36,644 bases of DNA from Flavobacteriaceae bacterium (GTDB lineage Bacteria > Bacteroidota > Bacteroidia > Flavobacteriales > Flavobacteriaceae), in contig JANTGS010000022.1 in the NCBI GenBank assembly GCA_024762795.1, positions 1 to 36,644 of the forward strand, written 5' to 3'. Numbering within the stretch: the first letter of the stretch is position 1; each line of letters begins with the position of its first letter. Shown here in pieces: positions 11,856 through 19,711 of this stretch. A program made the position numbers and the translations under genes. The notes under the pieces are model-generated. The model had not been told where the DNA came from. It ran no database searches and was given only the letters and a program-made list of their open reading frames with translations.

Positions 11856-11890
11856 AAAAAACCCATTTGTAAGCAACAAATGGATTTTTA
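11856..11890 (-). terminator. Intrinsic terminator of the etfB-etfA-ACAD operon
   Basis: Read on the minus strand, a stem of about 14 bp (11857-11870 with 11876-11889) closes a 5-base loop, with one G-U wobble, and is followed by a run of six U. It starts about 22 bp after the acyl-CoA dehydrogenase stop. The wobble would be a C-A mismatch on the other strand, so it should act mainly in the minus direction. Confidence 0.8.
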
Positions 11891-11911
11891 AAAAATATTA
11901 ATCTATTCAAT

Positions 11912-13636
11912 CTAACCTTCCAGGCTTCCTCCTTCTATTTTATAGAGCTCAAGAGCTTCCGGATCAAAATTCTGAATATAATCATACCTTTCTCTGTTCT
12001 CAGACCGGGCCAGATTGATAAAGATCTTGGCAGATTTCAGGAATTTCTCATCCCGCTGACTGTTTAGAACCAGTAAATAACTCATAATGATATTTCCTGC
12101 CATTTCCACCAGTCGTCTGGAATGAAAATCGAGATAATCAATATTCTCAGTTTCCATTACCTTATGATAGATCTCTTCATAATCGGCGGTTAGTTTCTGT
12201 AGAACAGATTTAAATTCTGAGTTTTCTTCAGATACTTCAGTTTCATATTGTCGGATCTGCTCGAGGAATACACCGGTTGTAACCCCTTTAATTGCAGCTA
12301 CGGCCTGTAGCTGAGTTGTTCCTTCGTAAATGGAAGTAATTCTCGCATCACGATAGATCCTTTCAATAGGGAAATCTTTCATAAAACCTGTACCTCCATG
12401 AATCTGTAAAGAATCATAAGCAATAATATTACAGGCCTCACTGGCAGTCATCTTGATCAAAGGTGTAAACACATTGGCCAGTTTTGCATAATTTTTCATT
12501 TCCATTCTCTCCTCTTTGGTTAAAGGACGTTCTTTTTTCACTTCTTCATAAACCTTTGAAAGATCAACAAAACGTGTGGTTTCATACAGCAAAGAACGTA
12601 AAGCATCAACACGGACTTTCATATTGGTGATCATTTCATAAACCGCAGGAAAATTGGTTATTACCTTACCAAACTGAGCTCTTTCTTCGGCATATTTTAG
12701 TGCTTCACGATAGGCTGCATCTGCAATTCCTACCGATTGTGCTCCAACTCCAAGACGGGCTGAATTCATCAATGCCATAACGTATTTAATCAGTCCGAAA
12801 CGTTCTTTTCCAACCAGTTCTACCGGCGCATCTTTAAATACCAGTTCACAGGTGGGAGAACCTTTAATTCCGAGTTTACTTTCCAGGTGTCTTACCTCTA
12901 CTGCCTTACTTTTCCTGTCGTAAATAAACATAGAAAGTCCGCGTGCATCAGTAGTATTTTTTTCTGATCTGGCCAGAACGAGGGAAATATCTGCATCTCC
13001 GTTGGTAATAAATCTTTTTACCCCATTGAGCTTCCATGTTTTTGCTTCTTCATCATAGGTTGCAGTTAGTTTTACCGATTGCAGATCCGATCCTGCATCC
13101 GGTTCAGTAAGTACCATGGCTGCCGTAGCACCGTCACGGTTAAATCTTGGCAGATATTTATCTTTTTGTTCCTCAGAACCAAATTCATAGATTGTTTCGG
13201 CACAATCCTGTAATCCCCAGATATTGGCAAATCCGGCATCAGCCCGGGCCACCATTTCTGCTGCCATGACATAAGGTAATAATGGGAAGTTGAGTCCGCC
13301 GTATTGCCTGGGCAAAGACATCCCGATCAATCCGGCCTTATACAAAGCATCGTAATTTTCTGAGGTTCCTTTAGCATAAACCACTACATTATCTTTAATT
13401 TTCGGACCTTCAATATCAACTGATTCTGCATTTGTTGCAATAGTATTACCACAAATATCCCCAACAATCTCAAGGATCTTTTCATAAGAATCGACTGCAT
13501 CTTCATGATTTAAAGGAGCATATTCATATTTGTCAGCCTCAGTAAAATCGTGTTCTTTGAGTTTAACGATCTTCTTTACTTCAGGGTGTTCCAGATGAAA
13601 TTTAAAATCCGGAGTATCATTAAAAAAATTATCCAT
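11912..13636 (-). CDS. Acyl-CoA dehydrogenase
   Basis: A 574-aa cytosolic flavoenzyme that makes the trans-2 double bond in acyl-CoA and passes electrons to ETF. An N-terminal extension (1-85) precedes the usual core: helical N-domain (about 90-170), beta domain with MVLTEPDAGSDL (174-185) and FITNGDADISLV (209-220), then the C-terminal helical domain with RAQFGKVI. The likely catalytic base is Glu438 in ITSIYEGTTQLQ, with QIHGGTGFMKDFPIERIYRDARI just before it. A further helical tail (about 455-574) makes it longer than the usual 380-aa short/medium-chain enzymes. It is the last gene after etfB and etfA, 65 bp behind etfA, and its electrons very likely go to that ETF. Chain-length preference is not visible. 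Confidence 0.95.
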   Translation of the reverse strand: MDNFFNDTPDFKFHLEHPEVKKIVKLKEHDFTEADKYEYAPLNHEDAVDSYEKILEIVGDICGNTIATNAESVDIEGPKIKDNVVVYAKGTSENYDALYKAGLIGMSLPRQYGGLNFPLLPYVMAAEMVARADAGFANIWGLQDCAETIYEFGSEEQKDKYLPRFNRDGATAAMVLTEPDAGSDLQSVKLTATYDEEAKTWKLNGVKRFITNGDADISLVLARSEKNTTDARGLSMFIYDRKSKAVEVRHLESKLGIKGSPTCELVFKDAPVELVGKERFGLIKYVMALMNSARLGVGAQSVGIADAAYREALKYAEERAQFGKVITNFPAVYEMITNMKVRVDALRSLLYETTRFVDLSKVYEEVKKERPLTKEERMEMKNYAKLANVFTPLIKMTASEACNIIAYDSLQIHGGTGFMKDFPIERIYRDARITSIYEGTTQLQAVAAIKGVTTGVFLEQIRQYETEVSEENSEFKSVLQKLTADYEEIYHKVMETENIDYLDFHSRRLVEMAGNIIMSYLLVLNSQRDEKFLKSAKIFINLARSENRERYDYIQNFDPEALELYKIEGGSLEG

Positions 13637-13701
13637 TTTATTCTTATTTTGAGAGCCTTAATCTGTAAAACAAGACTCTTGAATTTTTAGTTTAGTTTGT
13701 T

Positions 13702-14721
13702 TTACTTGGCGTTCTTTTTATAGTATTTGATCATTTTTGGAATTACCTCATTCAGATCTCCTATAATGACATAATCCGCCAGTTTGTTCATCGGAGCATC
13801 CGGATCATTATTCACAGAAATGATCATAGAAGCATCATGCATTCCTGCTGTGTGCTGTACAGCTCCGGAAATTCCTGCTGCAATATACAATTTCGGACGT
13901 ACGGTGGTTCCGGTTTGTCCTATCTGCCTGTCATGATCAATATAACCCGCATCAACAGCAGCTCTTGAACCTCCAACTTCCCCACCTAAAAGACCGGCCA
14001 GCTCAACCAGAAGATCAAAACCTTCTTTAGAACCTACGCCGTAACCGCCGGCTACAATAATCGGAGCTTCTTTTAAATTTACATCTGATTCTTCAATATG
14101 GCGATCGAGGATCTTTACAACAAGATCATCTTCTGTAACGATCTTATCCACGTCTATTTTCACTACTTCGGCAGTATAATCTTTATCAAAGATCTCCTTT
14201 TTCATCACGCCTTCCCTAACCGTTGCCATCTGAGGATGCATATCCCAGTTGATGATATTGGCCATGATACTGCCTCCAAAAGCAGGGCGTATTGCATAAA
14301 GCAGATTTTTATACTCTTTTTTCTCTTTTTTAACGAAGTGATCTCCGATATCCAGTATGGTACAATCTGCTGTTAGTCCGCAATTCAGTGCTGAGGCCAG
14401 TCTTGGAGCAAGATCTCTTCCCACGGAAGTGGCCCCAAAAAGAACAATCTGAGGGGCTTCTTTTTTAAGGATCTCTTTAGCCAAAGCCGTATGAGGCAAT
14501 GTGCGATAAGGCGATAATGAGGCATCATCCGCCAGGTGAATTCTGTCAACACCATAGGGAGTGATCTGCTCTTCTATTCCATTCAGATCAGTTCCAAAGG
14601 CCATCGCTTCTAAGGGGCAACCCAGTTTAACAGCCAGTCTTTTTCCTGCCGACAACAGTTCCTGACTGATCTCTGCAACTTTTTTATTTTCTACTTCGCA
14701 GTATACAAATACACTTTTCAT
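13702..14721 (-). CDS. Electron transfer flavoprotein subunit alpha
   Basis: As read this is 339 aa. It carries FAD and links acyl-CoA dehydrogenases to the respiratory chain with EtfB. The N-terminal domain (1-190) has the ETF alpha/beta fold with LFGATSVGRDLAPRLAS. The C-terminal FAD domain shows GGEVGGSRAAVDAG, the signature GQTGTTVRPKLYIAAGISG and QHTAGM, all typical of EtfA. It starts 15 bp after the end of etfB, and the acyl-CoA dehydrogenase follows. Family length and motifs are complete. Confidence 0.97.
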   Translation of the reverse strand: MKSVFVYCEVENKKVAEISQELLSAGKRLAVKLGCPLEAMAFGTDLNGIEEQITPYGVDRIHLADDASLSPYRTLPHTALAKEILKKEAPQIVLFGATSVGRDLAPRLASALNCGLTADCTILDIGDHFVKKEKKEYKNLLYAIRPAFGGSIMANIINWDMHPQMATVREGVMKKEIFDKDYTAEVVKIDVDKIVTEDDLVVKILDRHIEESDVNLKEAPIIVAGGYGVGSKEGFDLLVELAGLLGGEVGGSRAAVDAGYIDHDRQIGQTGTTVRPKLYIAAGISGAVQHTAGMHDASMIISVNNDPDAPMNKLADYVIIGDLNEVIPKMIKYYKKNAK

Positions 14722-14736
14722 TTTTTTCTTTTTTAA

Positions 14737-15618
14737 CTACCCTATGGTATGATTTTCAATCAGTTCTTTGATCATTCCCTCAACATCTGCATCAGAATCA
14801 CTCAGGATCTTGGTTTCGTTAGCGGTAAGTACAATGCTTTCCACACTTTTCACCTTGGTTGGTGATCCGGCCAGCCCTATTTTATCAGGATCTGCATCAA
14901 TATCTTCCACACCCCATTCAGGAATGGTTAAATAAGGCCTCTTTTTATGTAAATCAAGTAATGCTACATCGGTATTTTTTGAGCCCAGTTCGGTATTGGT
15001 ACGTGCATATTTATACTGCATTACTTTTTTAGCTATTCTCGAACGGCATTCGGGTGAAGAACCGTGAACGGTCATCAAACAGGGAAATGGAGATGAAACG
15101 GTTTCTACTCCTTTTTCGAGTCTTCTTTTGGCAATGATCTCATCTTCGTTTATTTCAACAATCTCCTCTACATAAGTTACCTGCGGTATTTTTAATTTAT
15201 CCGCACTTTGCGGACCCACCTGAGCGGTATCCCCATCAATAGCCTGTCTTCCTCCAAGAATCAGATCGTAAGGAGCCATTTTTTTTATAGCCTGAGCAAT
15301 AGTATAACTGGTAGCCAGGGTATCGGCACCTCCAAAGCGCCTGTCGGAGATCATGATACCATCATCAGCTCCGCGATAATAGCCTTCACGAACAATATCA
15401 GCAGCTCTTTGCGGCCCCATTGTTAAAATAGTAACCGTTGTACCGGGTACTCTGTCTTTAATATTCAATGCAAGTTCGAGTGCATGCAGATCATCCGGAT
15501 TAAAAATTGCCGGAAGCTTTCCTCTGTTCACTGTTCCATCAGGTTTCATGGCATCGGTACCCACATTTCGTGTATCGGGCACCTGTTTTGCCATTACAAT
15601 TATCTTAAGTGGTCTCAT
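14737..15618 (-). CDS. Electron transfer flavoprotein subunit beta
   Basis: With the ATG at 15618 this is 293 aa. The EtfB partner binds AMP and forms the heterodimer with EtfA. It opens with the family sequence MRPLKIIVMAKQVPDT. It has TMGPQRAADIVREGYYRGADDG, the AMP-binding GGRQAIDGDTAQVGPQ, and SPFPCLMTVHG. The frame runs upstream to 15684, but a TATTTTTG promoter box (15649-15656) lies inside that extension and the conserved N-terminus begins at 15618. It is somewhat longer than the usual 250 residues. It is the first gene of the ETF/acyl-CoA dehydrogenase operon. Confidence 0.96.
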   Translation of the reverse strand: MRPLKIIVMAKQVPDTRNVGTDAMKPDGTVNRGKLPAIFNPDDLHALELALNIKDRVPGTTVTILTMGPQRAADIVREGYYRGADDGIMISDRRFGGADTLATSYTIAQAIKKMAPYDLILGGRQAIDGDTAQVGPQSADKLKIPQVTYVEEIVEINEDEIIAKRRLEKGVETVSSPFPCLMTVHGSSPECRSRIAKKVMQYKYARTNTELGSKNTDVALLDLHKKRPYLTIPEWGVEDIDADPDKIGLAGSPTKVKSVESIVLTANETKILSDSDADVEGMIKELIENHTIG

Positions 15619-15648
15619 GTATTTAGTAGATTTTATTTCAAATTTTCC

Positions 15649-15656
15649 CAAAAATA
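15649..15656 (-). promoter_or_regulatory. Bacteroidota -7 box (TATTTTTG) for etfB operon
   Basis: TATTTTTG on the minus strand lies 30 bp before the etfB ATG. A TTG occurs 25 bp further upstream (15682-15684), longer than the usual 19-21 spacing. The position settles the etfB start. Confidence 0.5.
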
Positions 15657-15821
15657 TAAAATTAAAAACTTTAAAAGTTGACAATCCTCATGTTTAATTA
15701 AAATTAACAGGTTTTTAATTTGAAAATATTGTATTTTTCTTGTTTTAATGAGGTAATGTGATCATGAGTAAAATTTCTTACTTCCGGTGAAGAAGTCAAG
15801 GTTTTAAGCGATGGGTACAAC

Positions 15822-15853
15822 AAAAAAAGCACTATTCAGTAGAATAATGCTTT
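15822..15853 (-). terminator. Intrinsic terminator after fabI
   Basis: On the minus strand a 12-bp stem (15842-15853 with 15826-15837, one U-G wobble) closes a 4-base loop and is followed by a seven-base U-tract. It starts about 40 bp after the fabI stop and separates fabI from the etf operon. Confidence 0.85.
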
Positions 15854-15891
15854 AATGATAAATTGTGATATTGATCTATGCTGTTACCAAC

Positions 15892-16746
15892 CTATTTTTT
15901 TGCTTTCTTGTCTTCATTTTCTTCAACCGGTTTATTTACTTTCATAAAATCATCCATAATAGCAGTACTGATTCCCATATTGGAAAAGCCACCATCGTGG
16001 AAAAGGTTTTGCAGCGTTACTTTTTTAGTAAGGTCAGAGAACAATGTAATGGTATAATCGGCACATTCAGCTGCAGTTGCATTTCCTAAAGGAGACATCT
16101 TATCGGCAAAAGAAAGGAATCCGTCAAAACCTTTTACACCGCTACCGGCCGTTGTTGGTGTTGGCGACTGTGAAATGGTATTTACTCTTACTTTATGATC
16201 TCTTCCAAAAAAATATCCAAAACTACGGGCTACCGACTCGAGATAAGCCTTGTTATCGGCCATATCATTGTAATCAGGAAAAACCCTTTGCGCCGCCATA
16301 TAGGTCAGTGCAATGATACTTCCCCATTCGTTCATGGCATTTTTTTGATACAATACACTCATCACACGGTGAAATGACAAGGCAGAAACATCCCATCCGG
16401 TTTTGGTAAAATTATAATCCTGATGCGTATAGTGATTTCCTCTTCTAACATTAACCGACATACCGATGGAGTGCAGCACAAAATCGATCTTTCCGCCAAG
16501 GATCTCCATAGCTTGATCAACGAGATGCTCCAGATCCATAATCGAAGTAGCATCGGCGGGGATCACTTCAGCTCCCGTCTTTTCTGCCAATTGCGTGATC
16601 GTTCCCAAACGCAATGCCACAGGTGCATTGGTTAAAACAAAAGTTGCTCCCTCTTCATGGGCTCTTTCCGCTACTTTCCAAGCGATCGATTTTTCGTCTA
16701 ATGCTCCAAAAATTATTCCTTTTTTACCTTTAAGTAAATTGTACAT
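15892..16746 (-). CDS. Enoyl-[acyl-carrier-protein] reductase (FabI)
   Basis: A 284-aa cytosolic short-chain dehydrogenase of type II fatty-acid synthesis, reducing trans-2-enoyl-ACP with NAD(P)H. It has the FabI-type nucleotide motif GIIFGALDEKSIAWKVA rather than a plain TGxxxGxG, the LHSIG stretch at 91-95, and the catalytic residues Tyr149, Tyr159 and Lys166 (Tyr159 and Lys166 spaced Y-x6-K). The substrate loop and the SQSPTPTTAGSG segment (about 192-203) match the family. A charged Lys/Glu-rich tail ends the protein. A TATATTTG box lies about 39 bp upstream and a terminator follows, so it is probably transcribed alone. It is likely essential if no FabK, FabL or FabV exists elsewhere. Confidence 0.96.
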   Translation of the reverse strand: MYNLLKGKKGIIFGALDEKSIAWKVAERAHEEGATFVLTNAPVALRLGTITQLAEKTGAEVIPADATSIMDLEHLVDQAMEILGGKIDFVLHSIGMSVNVRRGNHYTHQDYNFTKTGWDVSALSFHRVMSVLYQKNAMNEWGSIIALTYMAAQRVFPDYNDMADNKAYLESVARSFGYFFGRDHKVRVNTISQSPTPTTAGSGVKGFDGFLSFADKMSPLGNATAAECADYTITLFSDLTKKVTLQNLFHDGGFSNMGISTAIMDDFMKVNKPVEENEDKKAKK

Positions 16747-16784
16747 AGTTGATATTTTATTAATTACTAATTCTTTAGGGTTTG

Positions 16785-16792
16785 CAAATATA
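16785..16792 (-). promoter_or_regulatory. Bacteroidota -7 box (TATATTTG) for fabI
   Basis: TATATTTG on the minus strand, 38 bp before the fabI ATG, followed by CAAACCC. No TTG stands at the ideal -33 distance. Confidence 0.5.
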
Positions 16793-16962
16793 CTAATTAG
16801 TGTCTATCCATACAGTCACCGAACTGAAAAATTACTATTTTGCACCTTTGCCCTTTTCCCATTTCACCTAATATCCAAGTATTTACTGCAATAAAAAAAC
16901 AAAAATCTAACACTTTATAAACAGATCTAAAATAGTTCCTGTCCATATAGTCATGGACTTAG

Positions 16963-17078
16963 GCTAAAATGTTCAAGATCGAGGCATGAGATAAATTCAA
17001 ACCGAAGAATACAAGCGTATTTGAGGATTTGAATTTTGAGCAATAACAAAGATATCGGGCATTATAGACAAGCACTAA
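16963..17078. repeat. Dispersed repeat, copy A (about 115 bp)
   Basis: This segment aligns along its whole length with 36318-36430 at roughly 70 percent identity by eye with few gaps. Shared blocks include AGATAAATTC, GGATTTG, CATTAT and AAGCACTA. It ends immediately at the recN stop codon (17079-17081, minus strand). It has no open frame. Confidence 0.72.
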
Positions 17079-18731
17079 TTAATGTAGTAGTTGCCTGGCA
17101 TGGGCCAGAGCAGAATCGGTTAATGGTAATCCGCCGAGCATTTCTGCTATTTCATCGATTCGTTCTTCAGGCGAAAGCAGCCTTATTTTTGATCTCACTT
17201 CCGAAGCATCGATTTCTTTGTAAACTTTGTAATGATGAACCCCTTTGGCAGCGATCTGAGGTAAATGTGTAATGGTGATTACCTGCATATTCGTACTCAT
17301 TTTAAGCATTACTTCAGCAATCTTATTGGAAACTTCACCGGACACTCCTGTATCGATCTCATCAAAAATAATGCTGGGCAAGGCCGTATATGACGATAGT
17401 ATTGTTTTGACAGCCAGCATAATACGAGACATTTCTCCACCAGAAGCTGCTTTTTTCACACTTTCAAAACGCCGGCCTCTGTCGGCAGAGATCATAAACT
17501 CCAGATCATCTTTCCCATTTAAAAGATATTCCTTTACAGGAATCAGATCAATCTTTAAAACCGTATTCTTCATTTTAAGTTCGGAGAGTAATTCATGCAG
17601 CTGGCCGGTAAAATTTTTAATGGCTTTTTTTCGGTTCCGGTGTATTTCTTTAGCAAATTTATCGAGTAGTTTCTCAGTATTGCTGATCTCTTTTTTCTTT
17701 TCAGAGATTATTTCAGAGGCATTTTCAATCCTGTCCAGTTTTTGAGAAACCTCATCTTTTAGGCGGATCAGTTCAGAAATAGTATTAAGTCTGTATTTCT
17801 TTTGCAAACTGAGTAACCTCCCTAAACGGTTGCTTACTTTTTCAAGTTCATCCGGATCATAGGAGATCTTTTCTACTTCATTTTGTATCTCATCGCTGAT
17901 ATCCATGAATTCCAGATAGGCACTTTGAAATCGTTCCGATAAACGTTTATATTCATCTGAGTAAGAAGCGATCTTTTGAAGATCATCCTTAAAACTATAC
18001 AGCAGGGACCTCAAACCGATCTCTTCAGCTTCGCTCAGTTCTGATGCATGACTCAAATGCTGTCTGATCTCATCAAAATGTGATAATCTTTCGAGAGATT
18101 CTTCCAGTTCTTCTAGTTCCCCTTCCTTTAATTTTGCCGTCTCCAGCTCATTAAAAACAAACCGGTTATACTCCAGTTCCTCCTCAGCATTTTTTCTATC
18201 TTCCTCAATTCTTTGAAGTTCATTTAGTAGATTTTTATAATGGGATAAACCTTTGGAATATTCCTTTAGAACTTTTGTATTTTCTGCCAGCGCATCGATA
18301 ATCCCAAACTGGAAATTTTTATCGGCCAACTGCAAAGTTTGGTGTTGTGAATGTACATCGATAAGTTTATGGCTTAATTGATTTAAAACATTTAATGTAG
18401 TTGGCGTATCATTTACAAAAGCCCTCGATTTACCACTGGGCAGGATCTCCCTTCTTAGGGTTGTTTCTTCTTCATAATCGATATCATTTTCTTCAAAGAA
18501 AGATCTTAAATGGTATTGATCAACAGAAAACCCGGCCTTTACCACACATTTCTTTTCTTTATTTCCAACCACCGAAACATCAGCACGTTTACCTAAAACC
18601 AATGCCAATGCTCCCAACAGAATCGACTTACCTGCACCGGTTTCTCCGGTAATGGTACTCAAACCCTCTTGAAAATCCACCTTTAGATGATCAATTAAAG
18701 CGTAATTCTTTACTGTTAAACCGGTTAACAT
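17079..18731 (-). CDS. DNA repair protein RecN
   Basis: A 550-aa SMC-like ATPase that acts at double-strand breaks. Walker A is GETGAGKS (Gly29-Ser36) near the N-terminus. A long coiled-coil region (about 150-365) carries dense Glu/Lys heptads. The C-terminal ABC half has SGGEMSRIMLAVK, the Walker B stretch IIFDEIDTGVSGEV and the switch ITITHLPQIAA. Length is typical. The start (MLTGLTVKNYALIDHLKVDF) matches the family N-terminus. It follows the coaBC operon by 83 bp and has its own TATTTTTG box. Damage control by a repressor is possible but no operator is visible. Confidence 0.97.
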   Translation of the reverse strand: MLTGLTVKNYALIDHLKVDFQEGLSTITGETGAGKSILLGALALVLGKRADVSVVGNKEKKCVVKAGFSVDQYHLRSFFEENDIDYEEETTLRREILPSGKSRAFVNDTPTTLNVLNQLSHKLIDVHSQHQTLQLADKNFQFGIIDALAENTKVLKEYSKGLSHYKNLLNELQRIEEDRKNAEEELEYNRFVFNELETAKLKEGELEELEESLERLSHFDEIRQHLSHASELSEAEEIGLRSLLYSFKDDLQKIASYSDEYKRLSERFQSAYLEFMDISDEIQNEVEKISYDPDELEKVSNRLGRLLSLQKKYRLNTISELIRLKDEVSQKLDRIENASEIISEKKKEISNTEKLLDKFAKEIHRNRKKAIKNFTGQLHELLSELKMKNTVLKIDLIPVKEYLLNGKDDLEFMISADRGRRFESVKKAASGGEMSRIMLAVKTILSSYTALPSIIFDEIDTGVSGEVSNKIAEVMLKMSTNMQVITITHLPQIAAKGVHHYKVYKEIDASEVRSKIRLLSPEERIDEIAEMLGGLPLTDSALAHARQLLH

Positions 18732-18758
18732 AAAAACAATTTCAATCAGTTAAAAAAA

Positions 18759-18766
18759 CAAAAATA
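18759..18766 (-). promoter_or_regulatory. Bacteroidota -7 box (TATTTTTG) for recN
   Basis: TATTTTTG on the minus strand, 27 bp before the recN ATG, in the 83-bp gap after the DUF4835 gene. It suggests recN can be transcribed separately from the upstream operon. Confidence 0.5.
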
Positions 18767-18814
18767 GGCTTTTTTATGAATGTTTAATTGAAAATTATGA
18801 AATTCTAAACTGGT

Positions 18815-19711
18815 CTAAATCTTAATTTTCTGCCACTGCGGATCTAAAGAAGGAAAGATCTTGTTAAGCACTTCACGAAGTTTTGTTGTTTCAATTCTGG
18901 GACCATCTGAAAAAATATCTACAATCTCTTCACTTTTGGTATCCATAAACACACGGATCAGGTAGGTATTCGGACGTTCATCATAGATCTTCTCCAGTCC
19001 GGTAATCGCCTTGGCAATGGTTTTCTTTGCCTGTGTCTTATCTTCGGTCATCCGATCAAGCCCCTGTAAATGATAGAGATACATCGCTTCCCTGAAATTG
19101 ACAAAAACAGGCGATAAAAGACTCTCATTCAGCATATAGCGCGTATAATTACCATCGATCTTTTTCCAGCCTTTTCCACCGCCCTGCTGAGCCATATTTA
19201 CAATATTCTGAGCTTCTTCAAAATAAGGTTCTCCTCCTTTAAAAGCAAAGGTATCGGCATGAAAACCAAGTATGGTATAGGCATAATAGGTTAAAAGAGA
19301 AATTAAATTTGAATCAAAACTATTCTTATTGTATTCCATTGGCTGATATTCCTGATAATTGAAAGAAATATCTTTATCGTTATAGGAAAGGATCGATGTT
19401 TTATAGGAAGAATTGTAAACCGGACGCGAAACCTGTAACTGCATATTACCCTTGTAAAGATTTGTTTCGGGACTTTCTAATATGTTAATGGTGATAGAGC
19501 ATTCTATTTTCTCCTGATTCCTCATCATCATATTAGTCCATTTTGTATTGTTCATAAACTCAAAAATGGCATTCTCCAAAGTAGTAAAGACCTGTTTGTT
19601 GGAAACTCCTATTTGTTCACTGTTGATATGAACCCTGCAATTGAGTTCCTGAGCCTCTAAAGAAATGCTGTGCAAAAAAAGAACAAATAAAATGGTTAAG
19701 AATCTATGCAT
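18815..19711 (-). CDS. DUF4835 family secreted protein (PorD-like)
   Basis: With the ATG at 19711 this is 298 aa; the frame extends to a TTG at 19723 but the ATG gives the normal signal peptide. The signal peptide (about 1-20, ending LEAQ) leads into ELNCRV, the usual mature start of this family. The rest is a soluble periplasmic protein with no catalytic motif that I can name; a GGGKGW turn sits mid-protein. Its start overlaps the coaBC stop by 8 bp, so it is coupled to that operon. DUF4835 proteins are confined to Bacteroidota, and I recall some databases naming them type IX secretion protein PorD; I treat that role as unproven here. Confidence 0.82.
   Translation of the reverse strand: MHRFLTILFVLFLHSISLEAQELNCRVHINSEQIGVSNKQVFTTLENAIFEFMNNTKWTNMMMRNQEKIECSITINILESPETNLYKGNMQLQVSRPVYNSSYKTSILSYNDKDISFNYQEYQPMEYNKNSFDSNLISLLTYYAYTILGFHADTFAFKGGEPYFEEAQNIVNMAQQGGGKGWKKIDGNYTRYMLNESLLSPVFVNFREAMYLYHLQGLDRMTEDKTQAKKTIAKAITGLEKIYDERPNTYLIRVFMDTKSEEIVDIFSDGPRIETTKLREVLNKIFPSLDPQWQKIKI

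Larger units (their letters stand above)
16747..17078. other. Intergenic between fabI and recN
   Basis: This 332-bp stretch holds the fabI promoter at its left and a dispersed repeat (16963-17078) at its right. Between them I see no gene. A short hairpin (GTCCAT 16941-16946 with ATGGAC 16953-16958) precedes the repeat, and a similar sequence TCCATACAGTCA occurs around 16807. Confidence 0.5.

Noticed and set aside
16595-16894. Plus-strand frame starting in fabI and running into the intergenic gap
   Set aside because: Most of it is antisense to the FabI nucleotide-binding region; the part beyond fabI shows no domain or conservation sign.
17272-17745. 157-codon plus-strand frame inside recN
   Set aside because: It is a shadow of the coiled coil and C-terminal ATPase codons of recN.
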